The notes under the pieces are model-generated. The model saw only the letters and a program-made list of their open reading frames with translations, searched no databases and was not told the origin of the DNA. From Ilyonectria destructans (Eukaryota; Ascomycota; Sordariomycetes; Hypocreales; Nectriaceae): 64,000 nt of DNA. The position numbers and the translations under genes are program-made. The stretch lies in contig JAHEWK010000034.1 of NCBI GenBank assembly GCA_020740775.1, positions 1 to 64,000 on the forward strand. Direction: 5' to 3'. Of the stretch, positions 42,431 through 50,502 are shown in pieces. Every line of letters begins with the position of its first letter. Position 1 is the first letter of the stretch.

Positions 42431-45072
42431 TTAGATATCCGAGTTGCATTTTTGTCTGCAAAGCTTTACGCTACAGTGAGTGTAGTTTGAGATGTCTTTA
42501 CTGATATTACTATGCAAGAAGTGTGCCATTGTTCTCAATTGAATGGCGAAGAAAGGTGGCTCCCGGTCGGTGGATGTCTGATGATGACTAGTTTGGGCCG
42601 CCGTCTCCGAAGAAGCTAAGTGAGGGAGGATGCGTTGGAGGAGCGCCCAAGATATGCGATCCTCGGCTCGAACCCCATAAGTGAACGGGATAGGAATGGC
42701 GTCTTCATTACTCGGGACCAGGCCGGCTCTAACGCGTAGCTTACTCAGGCGGTACGCGAGTTTGAGAGAGGCTTGATTGGCGTGATTCCCACGGGTAGAG
42801 CCTTCACAATCAGCCAGGTACGAAGGATCTAGGGCCATCTTCTCGAGTTGGGGATTCTGAAACGGATATTGTCTAGCGGCGTCAAATGGAATCTTGATGA
42901 GATTGTAGAACTGGCTGTACAGGAGGCCTTCAAGAACCTCACGGCTCTTGTGCATGGGCGTGATGGTCATGTCAACCGCGTCGCGCATCGTGACCCACGG
43001 GTACTCGGCTTGGCGGAGGGAGGCGATGCCAGACTTGACTGGCTCGGGCGGATCTTGCTCAACGAAGCTCGTGGCGTTATAACGACGACTCTAAGCCTGT
43101 CGCTGCCGCTAGAGACGCTTCAGACAACATCGACGCTAGAGCAGCACATTGGCCTCGGCGACAGACCCAATTCGAGGAGTATATTGACGGCCAATGTCGA
43201 CATATGTACTACTGGGGTCGAGGAATTTCTCGTCAACGGCGGCGTTCCATTGGTTGCGCCAGCCGCTCAGGGTCTGAGTGATGTCGGGATGCATATAGGC
43301 AAGCTTCAAGTTCTTGGCCCCCATGTAGAGTTTTATGCCAGTGAACTGGGGAAACGTCGCTACGCGTGATTGGACCCCTTGCCATATGGCCTCAAGGTGT
43401 CTGTGTTGGAGGGCATAGGAGAGCGCGTTGCTCCTGCTGCCTTGCCCCAGTACGTCAGCATTCGCACTCCCCTCGTCGAGGCGCTCAGTTGAGATGCTCT
43501 CCTGCCGGGCGCGCGAGGTGGATTGGGCGATTCGGCGGCTTTTTGGTATGTACTGAAGGATGTTCGGGTCCTGAACTGCTGTGGTAATCGCTGGTAGGAG
43601 TATCTGGTCATACCAAAGCGCGTACTGTTCCCTGGGTAGGGAGGTCTGCATGTACGGGTTGTCATGTGTATAGTGAGAGCATAAGGCTGGGAAGAATACC
43701 CAGATGAATGTATCGACCAAACCTTGAATTCGCCCAAAGCAATAGTTGGGGACATGATGTAGGGGTCGTCGTCGCTGGTGAGTTCCCTGGGAATGAGAGT
43801 TGTTTTGGTAAAAAGTGTTGCTCGGAAGGTCGATGCTGAGATGTACATCATCGGTGTGGTTGAAGATGACATACGGTTGCGGGTACCATTGGATACCTAA
43901 CTTGGCGACAGCTAGGGAAGAGGGAAAACTGCAAATGCTATCGATGTCGTAGGTCTTCCGAATGAAGTCATCTGTAAAGGGCTGGGCAAGGCGATGTCTG
44001 GTTGGGAGGCAGAGACTCGGTGGTGCGCCGTCACTTGAAGACCCTTCAAGAGCGATTTGGCAAGCTACTCGGAAATCACGGTAGTGCGGGTGCGTGGGCT
44101 GTTCCGTATCGGAAGGAGGGTCGCTGCCGTGGAGATGCTCGGTTTGAGAGGCATGACCGAGAAGATCGGAAGAAGGATCCGTGACATGTGGGAGCGGATG
44201 ATGATCGTGGTCGTCATTGATCAATCAATCCAGCCGAACGATAACATCTTCCAGAGAGTTACACGAGTGGTGGTGACCGGTGTTGTCCAGGCTATCATGA
44301 TCTGCTTCATGTTCTTCGCTTGAGCAGCTCGGATGCGTTGTCCATTCTTGGGCAAGATGCTTTTCGAGTGTAGGGATCAAGTTTTCAAGAACTGGCGGAT
44401 TTTGATGAGGGTGGTTGATAAATCCGCGATCATCGTCGTCGTCGTTGTCGTCGTCGTCGCAATCATCAGCTATAGTTTGGAATCAGCTAAGCAGGCCCAA
44501 ACTGCGATTCAAGATACCGCTTCGAGGGAATCGGGATAGATACCTTGGACTGATGATACTGAGATGTGAAGGCTTTTCTCAACTGATTGCAGGAGGTCCT
44601 GTATCTCCTGGCCACACTGGCTTCGTTCTTCTCCAGCCGGGCAATAATGGGATGGTGTATCATGCAGCTCATTATCTCCCACAGGTTGTGGGTTGCATGG
44701 TGCTGCTGCCGGACCCGCTTCGGTCTCATTCGGTTCGTCGTCGTCGGGGTTGTAAGTGGGCTCGGCCGCTGGTGGATCCTCGAACGGGGTGGGGATCTGG
44801 AGATGAGGCTCTAGGTGGAGGCCAATGACCGGATCCGTAGTCGACGGTGTAGCGGGCGGATGAGGTTGATAATGGTAATGATGTATAAATTCTGCTTGTT
44901 GCGACTCGGTCGGCGCGCGATGGGGTTGGATGGCTTGCTGGTGTTGTCGTTGGTAGTATCGTTGTGATCGTGCACGCTGCAGAGTACGGTCCCGGGCTAC
45001 TCGCTCGAGTCGCTCCTCTTCAGACGCTGCTTTTCTGGGTCGACCACGACGTCTCGGGACTGATTGAGACAT
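42431..45072 (-). pseudogene. AT-hook-type large protein, broken by several stops
   Basis: It starts MSQSVPRRRGRPRK with an AT-hook core (GRP) and a basic helix, followed by a Pro/Asp-rich region, an acidic run near 44440 and a long conserved region to about 42431 (LVDTFIWVFFPALCSHY, FYVDIG-like STYVDIGRQYTP, ISWALLQRILPHL). The reading is broken by TGA at 44227-44225 and by at least three TAG codons between 43138 and 43075, while the same frame stays protein-like on both sides. At least one intron is likely near 44470-44518, but its phase does not fit exactly. This resembles a multicopy fungal family of unknown function often found near transposons. Confidence 0.6.
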
Positions 45073-45660
45073 TGTCTCGCTTGATCTCTACCATGATCGC
45101 ACCAAAAAAGGGGTTCATAATAATAAGAGACGCGGAACGCGTACCCCAGCCAGACTTACAGATTACATAACTGGAGGAAAAAGCAAAAAACCACGGCTTC
45201 CTTTCAGGATGCCTGCATTCAATAGCATTCGGCATTGTGTTTTACCTTTGTGCATTCTCGCTCAAAGTCGTTGAGTATAGAGTTTCTTTCCTCTTTCCTT
45301 CCAGTTTCCTTTCATAGAAAGGGTAGTCTTGGAAACGTATTGCGCTGACCCTGATGTCCGGATGCTTGTACTCACTGTGGCAAGTGAGCCAAGAAATCAA
45401 CCATCATCGTTGTGATAACCCCAAGCATCAACCTAGCCGCCCATCAGAAAACACCTTCACCATAGGTTCTACGAAAAATGCTACTCCTAGGGGCTTCACA
45501 GCTTAATGGAGACACTCCCCGCGCAAGATAACCCTAGGAGTCTATTCTTCCGTCATTTGACTTGGGACCCGATGGTAAAGCGTCCTCTTTCGGCCAAGAC
45601 ACTCTTTTATTTCTGTGGCGCAGGCTCCGACCCGTCGGAAAAAGCTGCTTAGCTAAGTTG
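45073..45660. other. Intergenic
   Basis: It holds the presumed promoter of the AT-hook pseudogene. No other feature was recognised. Confidence 0.4.
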
Positions 45661-45671
45661 CTCTGTCTCTG

Positions 45672-45815
45672 CGCTATACCTAATTGAATTAATCGTGAGC
45701 CAAGACTTTTAAAGTGGATCCGCACTATACCCAATTGAATTAATCGTGAGCCAAGACTTTTATGTGGGTCTTACGCTATACCCTTTTGAATTAAATGTGA
45801 GCCAAGACTTTCTTA
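45672..45815 (+). repeat. Three tandem ~52-bp repeats
   Basis: Three units each read CGC(/AC)TATACC then TTGAATTAA and GTGAGCCAAGACTTT. Units one and two differ at few positions; the third is more diverged. There is no coding meaning. Confidence 0.75.
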
Positions 45816-46003
45816 TGTCAGCGACCAACTTATCAAACTTCAATCCATTAAATATTCCAAACCACTATAACTTATTCCACAGGATAGGGAAAAATATGGG
45901 ACTAGGTTCATTCGATTGAATTTTTCTTGTTCGATTGTCCATATCATTTTTGCTCTGTTCCGAACAACTTTTGTTTTCGGAACTCACCCGTCATCCCTAA
46001 CCC

Positions 46004-46488
46004 CAGGCTTTCTATCCATACTCCATACTCCATACAGACCCGTATGGAATATGTACTCCATACTCCATACAGACCCGTATGGAATATGTACTCCATACTC
46101 CATACAGACCCGTATGGAATATGGAATATGGAATGCACCTCGTATGGAAGCTTATTCCATACGTATGGAATACAAAAAATGACGTCATTTCACACTACCA
46201 CTATCGTAAAGAATTAGGTTTGGGAGCTCTGCAATTCAGTACCGGTAATTGTACAGTGATTTGCCTGCTATCGGCTGCAGACAGCGCTGACATTGAAGTA
46301 TGAACCAGCATAGACGAAGGTTTGGGATCACTCTGAAATAGACTACAATAGCGGGAATAATATTTTCCCGGACTAATCCATTATTCCATACGTATGGAAT
46401 ACGACAGCCCGTATGGAATATGGAATATGGAGTATGGAATGTTCCATACTCCATCACTTATTCCATACGAGTATGGATAGAAAGCCTG
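46004..46488 (-). mobile_element. hAT-like MITE, copy 2 (485 bp), inverted relative to copy 1
   Basis: It has the same termini (CAGGCTTTCTATCC...GGATAGAAAGCCTG) and the same internal sequence as the element at 38268 but in the opposite orientation. The perfect 8-bp duplication CCTAACCC flanks it at 45996-46003 and 46489-46496. It is 70 bp longer than copy 1 because the unit CCATACTCCATACAGACC plus GTATGGAATATGTA is present three times instead of once. Confidence 0.85.
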
Positions 46489-46512
46489 CCTAACCCCCAT
46501 ATCACCATATGA

Positions 46513-47043
46513 CCTTAATATACACTTAACTCCTAACTCTTTAAACTTTTCTTAACCCTAACCCTTAAATATATCCTCCCCCTAATCTTTAAATATATTA
46601 CCTTTCTAACCTTTAAATACTTCCTCTTTTTAATCTTTTTACTCTTCTGCTCTTTAATCTTTAAATACTTATTCCTCCTCTTAATATTTAATTCTTCTCT
46701 CTTCTTAATATTTAAATCTCTTTTCTTTAACTCTTTAATACTCTCTTATTTTAATTCTTTAATATTTATTAACTTTAATTTTTAAATACTTCTCTATTTT
46801 AATTCTTCAATATTTATTAACTTTAATTTTTAAATACTTCTCTATTTTAATTATTAAATCTCTTTTCCTCTTAATTTAATACTCTCCTTTTATATTATTT
46901 AATTTTTAACTTTAACTCTTTTAATACTCTCTTTTTTTAACCCTAAATACTCTCTTTTACTTTAATTCTTAAATAAGCTATCTTTTTAATTTTTTAATTA
47001 ATTCTTACTCTATACTCTCTTTATTTATTCTTTTATTAATTCT
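46513..47043. other. AT-rich, nearly G-free block (left flank of GC island)
   Basis: From about 46556 to 47043 only two G residues occur on the plus strand; the rest is T, A and C, dominated by CTTTAAT/TTTAAATAC words. A 50-bp direct repeat with one mismatch occurs at about 46751-46800 and 46801-46850. There is no gene. Confidence 0.8.
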
Positions 47044-47575
47044 TTCGGGAGACGCGGGGGCGCGGGGGGCGGGCGCGCGGGCTGGGGAGAGGGCGGCGGG
47101 AAGGAGGGGAACGGGACGGGGAAAGACGCGGGCGGGACCGACGCGGCGAGGGGACGGAGAGGGAGAGCCGCGGAGGGAACCGGGGAAGGAACGCGACGGG
47201 AGGAGCCGCGGGGGAAGCGGGAAAACGCGGGAAGGGGAGGCGAGAACAGAGGCGCGCGGAGGGGAAGAGGGAAAGCGGCGGCGGGGAACCGGGGAAAGAG
47301 GCCCCCCGCGGAACCGGCGGACGCGCGCCGGCGAAGCCGGAAGGCGCGCGACGCCGCCGCGCGAGGAGAAAAACGGGAAGGCGCGCCGAACCCGAACGGG
47401 GGAAGCGGCGGGACCGCGAACCCGGGAAGCGGAGGGACCGCGAAGCGGGGAAACCGCGCGCGCGCGCGCGGAGGGGAAGGCGCGCGGGCGGGAACCCGGG
47501 GAAGCGCGAAGGCGGGGGGGACGCGGCCGCGAGACGGAAAGGCGAATTCTCGGGCGCGCACCGGCGGCGAGCTCT
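47044..47575. other. GC-rich island with 463 bases lacking T
   Basis: Bases 47084-47546 contain no T at all on the plus strand (G, A and C only); a single T lies at 47083 and the next at 47547. The long open frame on the minus strand (47025-47561, Pro/Ala/Arg-rich) exists only because a strand without A cannot form stop codons, so it is not called a gene. Many GGGG runs are present. Confidence 0.85.
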
Positions 47576-48283
47576 TAAAATTACGTTAATCTTAATCTTA
47601 AATATTCCTCTCCTTCTAACCTCTCTAACCTTCTCTTACTTTAACTTGTAACTACCCTCTCTATTTTAATCTTTTTACTCCTCTGTTCTATTAATCTTTT
47701 AATCCTCTTTCTTTCCCTAATCTTAAATATACTCTGCTTATTTACTCTTTATTTTAACTCTTACCCTATACTCTTTTCACTTACTCTTCGATTGTATTAT
47801 TACTTATACTCTTCTACTTACTTTTTAAATAACTCTTACCCTATACTCTCTTTTTATAACTTTTTTTATTTAACTCTTATTTTATGCTTTTTATCTCTTT
47901 TTAAACTTTATAATCTTTTTTAACCCTCTTAAAATCCTACTTCTTTTTAATTATATTTCCTCCCTACTTAGCAGTTAGCAGTTTATCCCTCTTAAACATC
48001 AGCAGTTATTTCACTTTCAATGTCAGCAGTTATCTCTATCTTCAATATTAATAATTATTCCCACTTTAATATGAGTGGTTCTTCCCAATATAAATATCAG
48101 TGGCACCTACACCATCAATTAGGTGGACCTACCTTTAGCAACGGCAGTTAGTCTTGTTAGTTATTATTTAGGTCTCATCGAAGGTATACCCAGTAGGTAT
48201 GCCCAGTAGGAAAGCTATCTGTATTATTAAACCACTCTCTTAACAACTACATCTAGCCCCTTTCTGCTAATAATTGGGTTCCC
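47576..48283. other. AT-rich, G-poor block (right flank), then spacer
   Basis: To about 47940 the sequence is again T/A/C-rich with few G. From 47970 it contains recurring CAGCAGTTAT words (three or more) and a C/T/A-rich spacer to the end of the RecQ gene. No gene was recognised. Confidence 0.6.
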
Positions 48284-50332
48284 CTATTCAAGCTCAGCCA
48301 ATAGAAGTGCAGCCACACGGTTCGCCTGCGCACACCTACTGCCGCCCAGCGAGGAGGTCGTACCAAGCCATAACATATACTCATGACATGTCTTAAAGGT
48401 CTGGTTGAAATGCTTCAAGAACCACTTCGTCCGGCCGGGACGACTGAAGGCCCCGAAACACAGCGGCATCACCATGTCGGGGAACCGGCAGGAACGATCC
48501 CCGTCGTAGTCCGGATCTGCTGCACGGCAAATCTCCTGGGGCTGGTAACAGTTCCAGCAGACAACATATCGCTCCAGCCAGTCCCGGTTCCGGCTCTGAC
48601 AGTCCCGCAGCGCCTTTTGCTTGGCCTTGATCCAGTGGTGACGCCGGGCACAGGTCGTCACCGCATGCTCGAACGGTTTCCCCTCCACTCGACAATACAG
48701 ACAGCAGCCCAGCATCGTCTGGAGGTCGCTCTCATACCGACTCAGCTCCTCATCACAGACCCGAGCCTGGCGCAGAACCTCCCTCGGTCCAGTAAAGACT
48801 ATTTCGCTGGCGCTAGGGCGTGCTTCGGCATCGTCATCCTCTTCTGGCTCTGGGCTCGAGCTACGGATAAGCTTGGGGAGATGGAACTGCAGACTGGGTG
48901 GCCGGCGTTTGCGGTGGTGTTCGGGACAGACGGCACAGAGCTCATCGTCTTCCATACACCATCGCCAGTCCGACTCCCCATCAAGGAATTGGCTGAGGAT
49001 CCCGCGCGAACAGTGCCGCTGCATGAGATACAACTGCATGGCCTCGCTATCGGCGCTGAGGGGCTGATCCAACTGCGGCTGCCAGGCGGCGTTGAGCAGG
49101 ATAATGGATTCAGCGGGTTTGCCGTCTCGGCCGCCTCGACCGGATTCCTGTGAGAAGTCTGTCATTTGGCTGGGGGCGCCGACGTGGATGACCCATCGCA
49201 CATGCGCATAGTCGAACCCAGGACCGAGGGCTGCCGTAGCTACAATGGCGGGAGAGTTGCCGGTCTGGAGCCACAGTTTGATAATCGCCCCCTTTTCATC
49301 CGCTGTGCCCGAATCGGCCGTGTAGGAAGGGCAACCCAGCATGTCGGCCAGCTCAGCCACCAGCTCCTTGGTCGGGCAATAGAGGATCACCCGGTCTCGC
49401 TCGCTCCGGAAGAGGTCCGTCCGTTCCCAGCAGGACTGCACGAGCCGGGTTGCTCTCTCCAGTAGGCTACCCGGGCCTCGCTCTCGCCGGACAATATAGC
49501 GGATATTCGGTCGATTGGTCGACTCCCAGATGACGCGTGGCCGCACGAGCTTATTGTGCTCGAGGAAGAGCTCATAGTAAGTCGGGGGAAGTGTCGCCGT
49601 CATCCAGACCGTCTGCGTCCGGATACGCCGCACATGCCAGGCAAGCTGTGACATGCTCCGTCGATAGTCACTCGCCGTGATCGTCAGATGGCACTCGTCG
49701 ACGACAATCCGATCCAACCGCTGCCGGTCTATCAGCCGATTGGCGTACTCCAGGAACCCATTGGTGCATGCAGTCTCGGCCGAGGTGATGACAAGGGGGG
49801 CGGACTTGGTCGAGCCGGGAGACCAGATATGATAATTCAACTTGACCCCATTCAAGCGGTCGATCATATTACCGCACAGGGCCACCGTGGGAAGGATCAG
49901 GATGGTTGTTGCCGCCCCTTCTAATACAGCTGCGACCATGAAGACCAGCGTCTTGCCGGATCCGGTCGCAAGGACGACAATGACCTGTTCTGCCGGCTTT
50001 GGGCCCAGAGTCGCCAGCATGGCATCGCGTTGACCCGGCCGACGCAGCTGCAGCTCGGGATCGTCATAGAGCCCGCGGGCGACCCTGATGAGGTCTGCCT
50101 CCTTGGCAACCGGCCTCGTACGAAACCGCACCTTCTTGCAGGCAGCGAGCAGCCCCTGAGCTTGTGTCTCTGAGACGGTCCGGGGCCGCTTACCCTGGAG
50201 GAGCTGGTCTATCTGGAAGAGGGTTCGCCAGCTCTGGGAGGCCCGGTAGGCACGGTGAAGCAGGGCGGTCATGGCCAGAGTCGTGCCACCGGCGTAGGCG
50301 TGGTTGAAGGTGCGGTAGCTATGGTTGCTCAT
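48284..50332 (-). CDS. RecQ-type DEAD/DEAH helicase, continuing the frame of the upstream YR-like ORF
   Basis: 682 aa from MSNHSYRTFN. Helicase motifs: Walker A LATGSGKT (residues 121-128), DECH (212-215), TATLP (245-249) and motif VI QESGRGGRDG (395-404), followed by a Cys/His-rich C-terminus (CLYCR, CARRHHWIK, CWNCYQPQEIC). RecQ proteins unwind DNA 3'-5'. The first residues NHSYRTFNHAYAG have the spacing (His to Tyr, nine positions) of the C-terminal box of tyrosine recombinases, and the frame stays open upstream of the ATG (EEVEDEADLADLAG). I therefore think this is the 3' half of one gene with 50503-52803, separated by an intron or frameshift of unknown borders. Similar helicases are common near fungal telomeres. 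Confidence 0.8.
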   Translation of the reverse strand: MSNHSYRTFNHAYAGGTTLAMTALLHRAYRASQSWRTLFQIDQLLQGKRPRTVSETQAQGLLAACKKVRFRTRPVAKEADLIRVARGLYDDPELQLRRPGQRDAMLATLGPKPAEQVIVVLATGSGKTLVFMVAAVLEGAATTILILPTVALCGNMIDRLNGVKLNYHIWSPGSTKSAPLVITSAETACTNGFLEYANRLIDRQRLDRIVVDECHLTITASDYRRSMSQLAWHVRRIRTQTVWMTATLPPTYYELFLEHNKLVRPRVIWESTNRPNIRYIVRRERGPGSLLERATRLVQSCWERTDLFRSERDRVILYCPTKELVAELADMLGCPSYTADSGTADEKGAIIKLWLQTGNSPAIVATAALGPGFDYAHVRWVIHVGAPSQMTDFSQESGRGGRDGKPAESIILLNAAWQPQLDQPLSADSEAMQLYLMQRHCSRGILSQFLDGESDWRWCMEDDELCAVCPEHHRKRRPPSLQFHLPKLIRSSSPEPEEDDDAEARPSASEIVFTGPREVLRQARVCDEELSRYESDLQTMLGCCLYCRVEGKPFEHAVTTCARRHHWIKAKQKALRDCQSRNRDWLERYVVCWNCYQPQEICRAADPDYDGDRSCRFPDMVMPLCFGAFSRPGRTKWFLKHFNQTFKTCHEYMLWLGTTSSLGGSRCAQANRVAALLLAELE

Positions 50333-50502
50333 CCCGGCCAGGTCCGCCAGGTCCGCCTCATCCTCGACCTCCTCGGATGTGTTGAGATCCGTGTTTTAAC
50401 GGATCAATGGCTATTCCGATCCATTGGTGGATGTCTTCCTATAATAGCTTCCGCTGGTTAGCGCTAGTTTTCTTCTTCTTCAATCAATACAACACGCTCA
50501 TT

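Noticed and set aside
45980..46500. CRISPR-like or satellite array made of CCATACTCC repeats
   Set aside because: The repeats are subterminal parts of a MITE with TIRs and target duplications, not regularly spaced repeats with spacers.
46500..46600. Telomere tract
   Set aside because: Only isolated CCCTAA words occur; there is no run of the telomere repeat.
47025..47561. Long Pro/Ala/Arg-rich open frame on the minus strand
   Set aside because: The strand lacks A across most of this stretch, so stop codons cannot occur. The frame follows from composition and has no protein-family signature.
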